Below are positions 1 through 10,409 of a stretch of 64,000 bases of DNA, piece after piece (position 1 is the stretch's first letter; every line of letters starts with the position of its first letter). A program made the translations under genes and the position numbers. The DNA comes from Spongilla lacustris (Eukaryota; Porifera; Demospongiae; Spongillida; Spongillidae): NCBI GenBank assembly GCA_949361645.1, contig OX442415.1:26389724-26453723 (forward strand). The letters are read 5' to 3'. The notes beneath the pieces were generated by a model. It was not told the DNA's origin. It did no database searches and saw only the letters and a list, made by a program, of their open reading frames with translations.

Positions 1-626
1 AACTTTGTACGATTTTTCTTTGCTGGAAGTAAGTGAACACCCAATATCAAAGTTACAGTCATGCTTCTATACATGGTGGTCGCATGCATATATCTATACA
101 ACGATCAGGAGCATATCCATAGAGGTTTCCGTGTTGCATGATCCCCCCCCCCCCCCCCTCCCCCCTCCCCCGCTCGTATTCGATTGACGTACAATGTTAA
201 TAGGTTTGAAATTCTGGATACGCGCCAGGCCTGACGATTTTCCTTGTGGTGAAGCGTGGCAAGCTATCATTATTCTTTCCTGCTCTTCTTTCGATTTGAT
301 CACTGTTGATCGCCACTCATATCTTGGAACAATTTGTAAATAAAGAGCGCCATTGTCAACTTTGTAATTTCCACGCGCTTTCGTCTAAAAGAACGTTTCT
401 GATATTTTGAACATCCAACTGGCCTGGATACCTTCCTTTTAACAAGAACTGAGTTCAAAACGATTTCGTCGTCCATGGCCAGAAACACTCGCTGTTCTAA
501 AAGGAAACCTCCACGGACGCGTGCGAACATTAGTTTATACACGCATGAGGCAGAGCAGTTACGAGGATTGGAAGGCTAAGTGTTTGGTTGAACGTTTATG
601 ATAAACGAGAAAACGTGGAGGGGGGC
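1..626. other. Intergenic, no gene recognised
   Basis: No recognisable gene. It holds a C-rich homopolymer tract near 140-170 and a minus-strand open frame of 80 codons (300-542) with no family resemblance that I can name. Start of window, so any gene here could be cut off. Confidence 0.5.
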
Positions 627-816
627 TAGTTGGGCGTAGCCCGACCGTACCTTCGCGTATTGGAATGTCGGGTATACCTGGATTTGTACCCATGCATCTA
701 ATAGCGTATGTGGGCTGTATGTGATAATAGTATAGCCCACATACGCTATCAGATGTGTACAAATCCAGGTATAGGCTAGATACCCAATACGCGAAGGTCG
801 GGCTATGGGCCAACTA
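627..816. mobile_element. Palindromic MITE with TAGTTGGGCGTAGCCC ends
   Basis: The two halves are inverted copies: the left end TAGTTGGGCGTAGCCCGACC is mirrored at the right (GGTCGGGCTATGGGCCAACTA, slightly changed). The middle repeats 'gcccacatacgctat' and 'acaaatccaggtata' in inverse orientation. No coding capacity. A 141-bp sibling with a clean 9-bp duplication lies at 40465-40605, which shows the family is mobile. Confidence 0.8.
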
Positions 817-975
817 GGGGGGGGGGGGGGGGGGACAGCTGTGCCTAGGAAAAAATGTCCGGCATGGGGGGACAATAATGCCTAGAGGGGACATTCATTC
901 CTAGGCACCAGTGTCCGGGGGGACAGTCGTGCCTAGGCATGAATGTCCGGGGGGACACTTTTTCCAGGGGGACAG
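817..975. repeat. G-run followed by GGGGGACA...CCTAGGCA repeats
   Basis: A G homopolymer (about 817-834) is followed by alternating copies of GGGGGGACA and GTGCCTAGGCA with inverted GTCCGG motifs. It looks like nested transposon termini, without coding potential. Confidence 0.5.
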
Positions 976-2165
976 CCATGCCTCCGACAACGGTAATTAA
1001 AAGTACATGCATGGATATCGAAGCGTGTCAAGCGGACCAATTTCGGCAGCCAAAAGTGGTCCGGGCCAATTTTCGCGTGACAGGACCATGTAGCGCTGTG
1101 AGCTCCTCCATCTGGGCCTCGCCCCAGATGTCAACGCTTGCACTGAGAGTTAGATGGGCGTAGTCCGACCTTAGCCTCTACATATTTATAAATTTAGTTG
1201 CAAATACAAGGTACATGCAGGATCCCGGCGCTATACTATACATGTTAATTGTTATGTAGTGATATCAATAAATTTCTTCTGCAGTATGAAGGTTAATTAA
1301 CATTATATACAATGCATTACACAAACTGCCCAAATCTTGTGGACACCAGTTCTCAGTCTGTTTGGATGAATTTATGCTGGCGATGAGTTGGGGACTATAC
1401 TGTATAGTGCAGGACTTTTGAAATGCTTCAAAATGGACATCAGTACCAGTTATAAGCACATGCACTTCTTTGCAGAGGCACAAACATGAAATCGCATTCG
1501 AGCAAGGATCAGTGCACAAATGAACTGTATATCAGTTACAAATTACAATGAACATTGTTAAAAAAAAAAAAGGTCTCCAAAAAATTTGGAGGTGCTTCAG
1601 CGGCACCGCGCCGGCGCCGCGTTGTCTACGGCCTTGATTCTACTGATCTGCATGTTACAACGCAATACTGTATGGTATTGAGATAGAGACTTAAGCAATG
1701 CAAAACTGTTGGGGCTCTGTCCCAGGCCGAAGTTTGGTAGCATGGTTTCAAGCGGACACTCACAGCAAACCCCCCCCCCCCCCCAACCACTTCTCGTATC
1801 GGGCGACCCACTTCGGCTGCCGCCCAGTAGTTAGGTCCACAATTATTGTTTTCCGAACCCCCCCATTTTCAGACCTGGTTACGGCTTGATACTGTTGATG
1901 AAATTGTATCGATACTGATTGCTTTAACGGCGCAACGATCTTCCTATACATGTAGTGGTTGTTATAAATATCCCAACTCACATGATGTAGTTTTAAAAAT
2001 ATTAAACTATGGATCGTTGAGCGGATATACCGTATATCGGTTCAATAACGTGGCGTGCAAGACTACAGGAAAGTCTGGAAGCAAGTTATTTACTGTTCTA
2101 CCTGGTTTTAGCATGCTTCTACGCAATTATGCTATGTTTTGTGACTTTAAAAGTGCGTGAAAGTT
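976..2165. other. Intergenic with one small unassigned ORF
   Basis: Contains a minus-strand open frame of 84 codons at 1265-1519 that I do not recognise, an A-run at 1561-1571, a GC-rich patch (1600-1620) and a C-run near 1771-1784. A short hairpin (CTCCATCTGGGC...GCCCCAGATG) lies near 1107-1132. No gene can be supported. Confidence 0.4.
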
Positions 2166-2169
2166 GCAA

Positions 2170-2363
2170 AGCGGCTAGGGCTCCGCCCCAGACCCCGCTT
2201 GCTGTGGTAGGCGTGTCCCGCCACGCCATCACTTTCCCCCCGCACCTAAATCCTAGATCCGCCTCTGACTTGGCCAAACGCAAGGGGACCCCCTCGTATC
2301 CATGTATCCGTTGCCAAACGCAAGAGGAAGTAGTCGGATTTGGCCATGGTCAAACTCGTCGAT

Positions 2364-2394
<31 letters not shown>

Positions 2395-2530
2395 CAGTAT
2401 TCGGATTTGGCCAAACTCGAGGCGGACCCCCCCTCGGATTTGGCCAAACGCAAAGGGTGAATGGTCTTGGGCCGGGGGGGGGGGGGGGGGGGGGGGGGCG
2501 CCATTAGTGCATTTTGTCCCCGGGCGCCCA
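2170..2530. repeat. Degenerate element with long C and G homopolymers
   Basis: The motif GGATTTGGCCAAAC/CTTGGCCAAACGCAA occurs repeatedly around a long C run (about 2366-2395) and a long G run (about 2475-2498). The 'ggctccgccccagaccccgctt' motif at its left end is of a type often seen at invertebrate MITE termini. Glycine- and proline-rich open frames here are translations of the homopolymers, not genes. Confidence 0.5.
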
Positions 2531-3482
2531 ACACCCTCGCTACGCCACTGCCAAAATATAGACACCCTCCGCTGCCCCTGCAGTGTTCTGTGAGAAGAGG
2601 GACGAAGGTTGGTGGGGAGGAGTCAGAGGGAGGAAGGGTAGTGGGGAGGGGAATCGAACTGCAATGAGGTCTCTTCTGGCTCTGCAGAGGAGCAAGGTAA
2701 CATACCTAATCCAATAGTCTCCATTATCCGGCTGATGTAAGTGTGGACAGGATAGAAAATGCAACAACTGCACTAGCACACAACTCGATCTCCACACACA
2801 TGCACACCACACATATCTTTGCCCACACACATGCCACAGGTCTAAAGGCCTCTCTCAAGAGCCCTTGAACTATGAGGGTCCTACCTCAATCTGTTGTTTC
2901 AGCACATCAGTGCAAACTCTTTTACACTGTTATAAAAACTATATGCAGATTAACTGTGATTATGTGACTTCAAAAAGTTTTAAGCCCACCATACACATGG
3001 TTTGACTCTGGTGTCCAAATCTTTATCATACATTCCTAGCTGGGTATGTATATCCAAATTAGTTAGTAAAACAGAAAAAAGGAATCACTTTCCATGGTAA
3101 TAACAGTGCAATTAAAATCAACAGCTGCCCATTAATTTACAACTGATTCATCTTTAGTTGGCAGTCATGGTGGGAGGTGCCCTAATAATCACCCTAATGG
3201 TGGGAGGTGCCATGAACCACTAATGTAGATACCTTTCAATGCCAACAATCCCACCATCAAGTACACATCTCCACATACAAGCACACAAGTTGACACAACA
3301 CATCCACAGGTCAAAATGTTTCTAGTTCTCTTAAGAGCCTTTGAATTATGAGGGTCCTGCCTCAAACAGTTAATTTTAGTAACACTACAAAACCTATACA
3401 TGCTGGTCAAGTTAGCTGTTTATCTGACTAAATCAGTATTAAGCCCATGCGTGCACATTTCAATATGTGTGAAATCAATTAA
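2531..3482. other. TRIM-NHL 3'-flank remnants
   Basis: No ORF is supported. Stretches around 2850-3060 and 3160-3480 match the 3' flanks of the TRIM-NHL copies: the 'ggtgggaggtgccc' segment, the 'ggcctctctcaagagcc' segment and the 'attaagccca' segment. The first block is a flank without a gene, so another copy was probably deleted here. Confidence 0.6.
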
Positions 3483-4166
3483 TCAAATGATATACTTCAC
3501 TACATTTCTGTTATTACAGTTTGGAACATAAAGACTATCCTTTGAGGATCTAGTGCCACTCCATGTGGTCTGTTCAGGTTCCCTACTATCTTCTGTCCTT
3601 TGGGATCAAAGATGGCGAAGCAGCCTCCATCATACTCACTGACATAGCTGTAACCTTCTTCATCAGCTGCTACTTCTGATGGATGCTTTACATCTCCATA
3701 TGATCTAACATAAGTACCTTCAGATGTGAAGACTTTGATGGTGTTAGAACCACCAGCTGCAACATGAATATTCCCTTGTGAGTCTAAGGATAGACCCTAA
3801 GGGCCTATGAAAGGATTATTACCAGTACCAACTATGCTCAATAACCAGTCACCATCTTGAGTGAATACGTTAACAATCACTCTGTTCTTTGAGTCCACAA
3901 TAACACCCCATGCATGGATACATGACCTGATCATTCCTTACCAAACTTATGAAGGAACTTTCCTCCTGTTGTCAGCTTCTGTATGCGATGATGTATCATG
4001 CTACAGGGGCCATCAAACTGACCATCACCACTCCCCTCACTACCAATGGTGTTCTTCAGGTGACTATCCAAACACATATATGTGGTGATCACCACTGCCC
4101 ACATAGATATCTCCAGCATATATTGTCATGGATGGCAACACGGTATGGATACTGCACATTGATTAC
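3483..4166 (-). pseudogene. TRIM-NHL copy A, NHL-only fragment
   Basis: Minus-strand remnant of the C-terminal NHL propeller. It preserves the last blades and the usual stop context (KYII then TGA at 3483-3485). Upstream, around 3990-4165, pieces of the first blades are joined after internal deletions, and the fragment then passes straight into the 3' flank of copy B. A CATG is inserted at 3909-3916 (CATGCATG where other copies have one CATG). No filamin, coiled coil, B-box or RING remains, so this is a relic. Confidence 0.85.
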
Positions 4167-4342
4167 ATACACATATCTCTCCACATACATCCACACCTCG
4201 CTCAAATATGCGTGGGTCCTGTCTCAAACAGTTATTTTGGACAAAAAATATATGCTGGTCAAGTTAGCTGTGTTTATCTGAATAAAAAAGTACTAAAAAG
4301 TATTAAGCCCATGCATGCACCTTTCAATATGTGCCAAATCAA

Positions 4343-6573
4343 TCACATGATATACTTCAGTACATTATCGTTGACAAAGTCTGGAACATAAAGACTACCC
4401 CTTAGAGGATCTAGTGCCACTCCACATGGTTTGTTCAGGTTCCCTACTGTGTGGATCTTCTGTCCTTTGGGATCAAAGATGGAGAAGCAGCCTCCATCAT
4501 ACTCACTGACAATTAGCTGTAGCCAGCTTCTTCATCAACTGCTACTCCTGATGGACCCTTTACATCTCCATATGATCTGACATAAGTACCTTCAGCTGTG
4601 AAGACTTTGACGGTGTTAGAAAAAATATAGGCTGCGACATGAATATACCCTTGTGGGTCTATTTATGAGCACCTTCAGCCACGACGTGTGGTGTGGGAGG
4701 GTGTCATAGAACTCGGCTGCGATGCGTTTCACCTCAGGTAGCCGCGATCCCGGTATGTGGTGCTCCATGTGGTACCCTACGTTGAAGGTCAGGAGATTCC
4801 AGACCCCGTAAGGATAGACCCCAAGGGTCATTGAAATGATTATGACCAGTACCAACAACGGTCAATAACATCTTGACTGAATACTTGAACCGTGTTTATA
4901 TTGCCCCCATCAGAGACAATCACTCTGCTCTTTGAGTCCACAACAACACCACATGGACACCTGAACTGTCCCTGGCCTGCTTCCTTATCACAAAACTTAT
5001 GAAGGAACTTTTTGTTGTGAGCTTCTGTATGCGATGTTGATTATGCCAGCTGGTCAGCAATATACATCACCTCTCCTTAGATGGATATGCTACAGGGTAC
5101 ATTGAACTGACCATCACCACTCTCCTTGCTACCAATGGTGTTCTTCAGGTGACCACCTTGGTCAAACACATATATGTGATTATCAACACTGCCCACATAG
5201 ATATCTCCATTCTCATGGATGGCAACACAGTATGGATCCTGCACATTGATTACTTGCTGGACATCACATAATGAGGTATAATCATACCTCACCTTTAGGT
5301 CATAAGGACTCCTCTGTACATGATGACCATCCACTGTGATGAGGAGCTGGTGAGGACCAACAGTCTGAGGGATGAGGGCGATGGTGTAGGTACCATCCCC
5401 ATGGTCCTCCACCTCACCCACGACAACTGGTCCATCATGTGACTTGGGCCTCAGCTCAGCCTTCACCTGCAGACCACCACATGGGTACCTCTCTCCCTTT
5501 GATGTCTTGGTCTCCACTTTAACATGGTATTTTCTGTTCACCCTGAATACAGACTTAAAATCACATGTACATTCAGGAGGGGATGGAGATAGGTCCACAA
5601 CTCCACCAAATTCAGATAGTACTTTGGCAAGAGAGTCTGACTGTATAGTAACAGATAGCTGGTAGCTATGTGGATTTGGAGTGAGGGACACATTCTCCAC
5701 CTTCTTGAGGGTGGCCTTCAGTTCCAGATAAAAGTCCTCCAATATTAAGAGCTACCACCTCGTGGTCAATGTGGGTCTGGAGGATGTGGGAGGTCATCTC
5801 AGTGTAGTGACTGATGTCATGTTGGATCTTCTCAAATTGCTCCTTCTGAAGGATCAGAGATGTTGTCTTGGTGAGTACAATGGTTTCCAACTCCATCAAC
5901 AGCACTTTCTTCCTTTCCTCCAATGTCTCCATCAGTTGCTTAAAGGTCTGTATGATGGCCAGTTCAGCTTCTTGTTTGGAGGTCGCCACATGTTGCATCA
6001 TCTTCTTATTGGCATCAATGGCACCAGCCAATATTGATACAACCTCTTGTGCACATTGAAGTGTCCCTCTCATTTCATCTCTATCAGCTTCTGCAACAGT
6101 GGACAGCTCAGTGATGTTGTGGTCTTTGTGAAGTATCATGACACAAAGCTGACAGATGAAACACCCACAAGTCTTACAGTAGAAATCCAAGTCTAGTTTC
6201 TTACGTTTTGGATGAGAGCAATGATGCTCTGTTGGTTTTAAGAGTGTTGGTAGCAGTGTGGCTGACTCCCTGTCCAGTCCTATCACATTGTGCTGGGACA
6301 GCTGTGGAGCACGATTGTGACATTCTTGGCCACCTTTGCACATGAACATGTGACATGAGCAACAGAATACAACTGCAGGATCTTTGCATCCTTTTACACA
6401 GAAGGTACAAGACACTCCAGAGGTACTGGCTAACTTGGACATGTACCCAGCAACCTCCACCTCAAATCCAAGATGGAGGTTCTGAGGGAAAGCACTGGCC
6501 CCTCCCACTGGGATGGAACATTTCTTAGACAGGTGGGACACTGAAGGTTTTTCTGAGGTCCAACCTTCACCAT
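4343..6573 (-). pseudogene. TRIM-NHL copy B, broken, RING lost
   Basis: Reading on the minus strand, it keeps the end of the RING linker, both B-boxes and the coiled coil (ORF 5666-6580), the filamin repeat and first NHL blade (5077-5742), and the remaining NHL blades (4343-5076). The frame is broken near 5735, near 5040, and by a foreign 149-bp insert at 4661-4809. At about 6573 the RING is cut inside its last third and joined to the NHL part of copy C, so the start codon and most zinc ligands are gone. The junction suggests unequal recombination or deletion between neighbouring copies. Confidence 0.85.
4661..4809 (-). pseudogene. Sphingolipid delta4-desaturase (DEGS-like) fragment inserted in NHL
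   Basis: This 149-bp block interrupts the NHL sequence exactly between 'cttgtgggtct' and 'aaggatagacc', which are contiguous in every other copy. On the minus strand it reads [15 protein letters not shown], then [20 protein letters not shown] and [10 protein letters not shown]. This is the C-terminal region of the membrane fatty-acid desaturase DEGS1/DES1, including the third histidine box HxxHH (family consensus HNEHH). About four residues (DFPx) normally between HH and IPG are missing. The block is richer in G+C than its surroundings, and its length (2 mod 3) shifts the NHL frame. A true DEGS gene must lie elsewhere; this is a captured, non-functional piece. Confidence 0.88.
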
Positions 6574-7443
6574 ACATCACCTCTCCTATGATGGATATGC
6601 TATAGTGACCCTTAAACTGACCATTTGATGATCATCACTCCCATATTTACCAATGGTGTTTTTCAGGTGACCACCTTGGCCTTGGTCAAACACACATATG
6701 TGATCACCACTACCCACATAGATATCTCCATTCTCATGGATGGCAACACATAACGGTTTACTCCTTACAGAGATTACTTGCTGGATATCACATAATGAGG
6801 TATAATCACTCTTTACCTTTAGGTCATGAGGACTCCCCTGCACATGATGACCATCCATTGTGATGAGGAGCTAGTGAGGACCAGCTGTCTGAGGGGTGCA
6901 GGTGGTGATGTAAGTACCATCCCCATGGTCCTCCACCTCACCCAAGACAACTGGTCCATCATGTGACTTGGGCCTCAGCTCAGCCTTCACCTGCAGACCA
7001 CCATATGGGTACCTCTCTCCCTTTGATGTCTTGATCTCCACTTTAACATGGTACTTTCTATTCACCCTGGATACAGACTTAAAAGCACTTGTACATTCAG
7101 AAGGGGATGGAGATAGGTCCACAACACCACCAAATTCAGGTAGTACTTTGGCAAGACAGTCTAACTGTAAAGTAGCAGATAGGTAGCTATGTGGTTTAGG
7201 AGTGAGGGACACATTCTCCACCTTCTTGAGGGTGGCCTTCAGTTCAGTGGGTACCAGTCCTCCAAGAGCTACCACCTCATGGTCAGTGTGGGTCTGGAGG
7301 ATGTGGGAGGTCACCTTAGTGTAGTGACTGATGTCATGTTGGATCTTCTCAAACTGCTCCTTCTGAAGGGTCAGAGTTGTTGTCTTGGAGAGTGCAATAG
7401 TTTCCAACTCCATCAACAACACGTTCTTTCTTTCCTCCAATGT

Positions 7444-8762
7444 CGGATCCAGGGGGGGGGGGGGGGGGGGGGGGGTGGGAGGGGTCTAAGGGGTCTAAAG
7501 ACTCCCCCCTCGGCCCGACCAGTTATGAATAAATTAACTTATGAATAACTAATTACACGATTGACGAGTTGATCATGAAAAACGAAGCGTTTAGTGAACG
7601 CGAGTGAACTGATTAGCGAGTTATACATTGGACCAAAAGTGTGTGAGTGTGTGTGTGTGTGGGGGGGAGTCTAAAGCCAAGACCCTCCAAGCGTGCAGTG
7701 TTTAATACTGCTGCGCGATGGAATATTGTGCGAGCAAGAAGTAAGCGACCAAAACAAGATAGTTTACCTCAGGATACAGGTAGAGCTAATAAATCAAGTA
7801 GGTATATAATACTATTAAAGGTAAAACGTGTGTGTCGCAGTGTTGCCGCGATATATCGCGAAAGGCGATATATCGCGATTAAATGTTTATATCGCGAAAG
7901 GCGATATATCGCGATTAATCTTTAGTCATATCGCGAAATAAACGTGTACGGACGTAAACAAAGATATACAGAAATAAAATTTAGAAACGAGCAGAGAATA
8001 AGTATACATTTAGGTATATCAATGACTATTACAGTTAAATCAGTTCTGTTTGAATTTTGCCTTAGAAATATACATTTGCCAATGCAGCCTTTCATGCAAG
8101 ATGCCACGCCCACACGGGCGCAACCTTTTCGTCTTAAGGAAAATAACTAAGCAAAAATGCACATATACTTGCTTGCTGGTTTAGCTATGGTAGGGACGTA
8201 TGGCTGATGATTCCTCCACCACAACAATGCGTCATATTTTCCGAAATTGATTTCTGCTGACAGGCTGCTTGCAATTGAATTTTTTTGTGCCATCCAAAGC
8301 CTCCCATACGGCTTTGTGATCAACGCTCATGTAATCGTCCGTGTTATCAAGTACATTTAGCATAAGTACACGTATACCTGTACCATATCCTTCGTTGTAA
8401 CCATAACTCTCCCAACATTTAATAACCAAGCGATAATTGATCATGAATAATTTTAATATATCGCGATATTTATATCGCGATTAAATGCTCATATCGCGAT
8501 ATATCACGATATAGACGAAGGTTATTTCGCGGCAACACTGGTGTGTCGTTTAGACCAGAATACGGTCACAATGGCTTTGCGTAGAGTTTTCTATTCGCTA
8601 TCCTTATCCACGTTGACTCACACAGGCTTCTATATTAATCGACTGCACTTGCTAGCTATCAATATTGAATAGACTTTCAAAGTATGCTTATTTTGTGAAT
8701 ATAGTTATTAGACACCCCCCCCCCCCCCCCCCCCCCTTCCAGAAATCCTGGATCCGCCGCTG
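7444..8762. mobile_element. DNA element with CGGATCCAGG+G-run / C-run+CCTGGATCCG ends
   Basis: Left end CGGATCCAGG followed by about 25 G; right end a C-run, then TTCCAGAAATCCTGGATCCGCCGCTG, so the termini are inverted. The left end seems to lack the outer CAGCGG. A GT dinucleotide occurs on both sides of the insert where the uninterrupted TRIM copies have one. No transposase is visible inside; a second element is nested at 7838-8540. Related termini (CAGTGGCGGATCCAGG or CAGTGGCGTATCCAGG plus G-run) occur at 17064 and 63977. Confidence 0.8.
7838..8540. mobile_element. Nested hAT-like non-autonomous element, 703 bp, 8-bp TSD
   Basis: Bounded by CAGTGTTGCCGCGA at the left and its exact reverse complement TCGCGGCAACACTG at the right, and flanked by a perfect 8-bp target duplication GTGTGTCG (7830-7837 and 8541-8548). 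Termini starting CAGTG with an 8-bp duplication are typical of the hAT superfamily. Subterminal regions are packed with TATCGCGATA-type motifs on both sides, plausible transposase-binding sites. The only sizeable ORF (8232-8444, minus, 70 codons) is not a recognisable transposase and may be captured sequence. Confidence 0.9.
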
Positions 8763-8810
8763 GTCTCCATCAGTTGCTAAAAGGTCTGTATGATGGCCAG
8801 TTCAGTGCAC

Positions 8811-9215
8811 TGTGATAACGACTATATATATTAATATACTGGATGTCCACAAAAGAACGCAACGCTTTTAATTCCTTAATAGGATTATCACTCTGCATGA
8901 TTGAATTTATGAATATACAGTGAATATTAAGTGGGAGATTTATGAAACTGCAGATGGAAGTTTGAAAATGTATGCCTAACATGTTCACCCTAATAATGGG
9001 AGGTGCCCATGAACAACTAATGTAGACCTTTCGATGCCAATAATCCCATCATCACGTACACATCTCCACGTACATCCACAGCCTCTCTCAAATATGCGGG
9101 TCCTGTCTCAAACAGTTATTCTGGTATACTACAAAAACTTTATATGCTGCTCAAGTTAGCTGTACTTATGAAAAAAGTACTAATCCCATGCACCTTTAAA
9201 TATATGCCAAATCAA
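8811..9215. other. AT-rich element end plus TRIM 3' flank
   Basis: Begins with 'ctggatgtccacaaaagaacgcaac', an element terminus seen again at 43300. It then returns to TRIM 3'-flank sequence from about 8985 (ggaggtgcccatgaac, cctctctcaaatatgcgg). No gene. Confidence 0.6.
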
Positions 9216-9390
9216 TCACATAATATACTTCAGTACATTATTGCTGTCAAAGTTTAGAACATAAAGACTACCCCTTTGAGGATCTAGTGCCACTCCTAGT
9301 GGTCTGTTCAGGTTCCCTACAGTGTGGATCTTCTGTCCTTTGGGATCAAAGATGGAGAAGCAGCCTCCATCATACTCACTGACATAGGTG
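9216..9390 (-). pseudogene. TRIM-NHL copy D, last NHL blade only
   Basis: Minus-strand terminal segment reading YVSEYDGGCFSIFDPKGQK and then the usual C-terminal end with its stop at 9216-9218. At 9391 the NHL sequence stops abruptly and is joined to unrelated DNA. The frame stays open across that junction to 9473, giving a chimeric 85-codon ORF without functional evidence. Confidence 0.85.
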
Positions 9391-9730
9391 CACAAACAGG
9401 CTAGCATGACCTGGTCACACTTCTGCTGCCTCCAGTATCTCACAACGAGTCCTGGAACATATTCAACGCACATGTTTCTGCTTTCATTACCAGTATTTCA
9501 TACACTTACTTTCGACCTTTGGGTCGTCACGATGCAGGACGGAAACGGCCATATAAATTATGCTGTCACTAGACGGATGACGTATTTGAAACTTATATCC
9601 GCACTTGGACTCTGAGCAAAAGTGCACTCGGCAATTTCGTACAATTGCGCTACGCAATTTCGTAGGATTGCGCTTGGCACAATGCTCTACGCGCGACCTA
9701 CCGGGTCACCGTACTTCACAGAGAACAGCT
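9391..9730. other. Foreign segment fused to copy D
   Basis: Unrelated to the TRIM copies and not repeated elsewhere in the window as far as I can see. On the minus strand 9391-9473 is open and reads MCVEYVPGLVVRYWRQQK followed by CDQVMLACLCT, which looks like a piece of a real protein that I cannot name. The rest contains two copies of 'gcaatttcgta', and nothing else that I can identify. Confidence 0.4.
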
Positions 9731-10030
9731 ACTTATGTGGTGCAAACTAATTGTGTGTGGTTTGTGATCATATAATATTTCCAATTCTTGTGACCAGTGT
9801 TTAGTGAGGGTGATAGTGTACATGTGGGTGTGGCACTGATGCAGACCACACCCCTTGCATGGGTAGCCTGACTAACATTAGCACCAACACCATGATAGGG
9901 GAGATTGCACATATGCACGCCGTAGCCACACACCCTCAGGGAGGTCTGAGAGGGAGAGAGGAGAGGGAGGAAGGGAGAGAGGAGAGGGAGGGAGGGAGGG
10001 GGAGAGGAAGGGGAGGAAGGAAGGGTGAGC
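9731..10030. repeat. Cassette spacer with GA-rich microsatellite
   Basis: Shares the order seen at 15446-15750, 49601-49920 and 61691-62030: 'ccacacacagttagtttgca', one unit of the GTGGTCTGCATCAG minisatellite (9835-9860), then a GGGAGGGAGA-type purine tract (about 9945-10025). In this copy the left part is inverted relative to the others. No coding potential. Confidence 0.6.
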
Positions 10031-10409
10031 ATTAATAGCGGTGGCAGTACCCTCCAAACATATCTTCAGGACTTAGGTCTTGTTTAAGTGCTCTAATAGT
10101 TTTCACAACGTTGACGTCTCTGCATTAGTTTGACTTTGGTGTCGAAAACTTTATCATATATGTGTATCCAAATTAGTTAGTAAAAATACAAATCATTTTG
10201 AATGCCAGCAATCCCACTACAAGCCCACAAGGTTGACATGCACTACACATCCACAGGTCTAAAGGCCTCTATAGTTCACTCAAGAGCCTTTGAATTATGA
10301 GGGTCCTGGCCTGCCTTAAACAGCTCTACAAAAACTATATCATGCTGGTTAGCTGTCTTTAAAAGTATTCCGCATGCATGCATGCATCTTTCAATATGTG
10401 TCAAATCAA
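10031..10409. other. 3' flank of TRIM-NHL copy E
   Basis: Begins with the cassette marker 'agcattaatag..ggtggcagtaccctcc', then the conserved flank shared by most copies ending in 'caatatgtgtcaaatcaatca'. It probably includes the 3' untranslated region of copy E. I did not see a convincing AATAAA signal on the minus strand. Confidence 0.5.

Larger units (their letters stand above)
6574..8810 (-). pseudogene. TRIM-NHL copy C, truncated and transposon-interrupted
   Basis: Minus-strand fragment holding the first NHL blade (6586-6858), the filamin repeat and most of the coiled coil (6871-7440). The coiled coil is then split by a 1.3-kb mobile element at 7444-8762 and resumes for about 48 bp before stopping at 'gccagttcagtgcactg'. 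A stop codon in the filamin-NHL linker (near 6870) and the loss of B-boxes and RING make it non-functional. Its left end is fused to copy B, its right end to AT-rich DNA that also abuts copy K. Confidence 0.85.

Noticed and set aside
2129..2667. Pro-rich and Gly-rich ORFs on both strands
   Set aside because: They read through C and G homopolymers and have no codon structure of their own.
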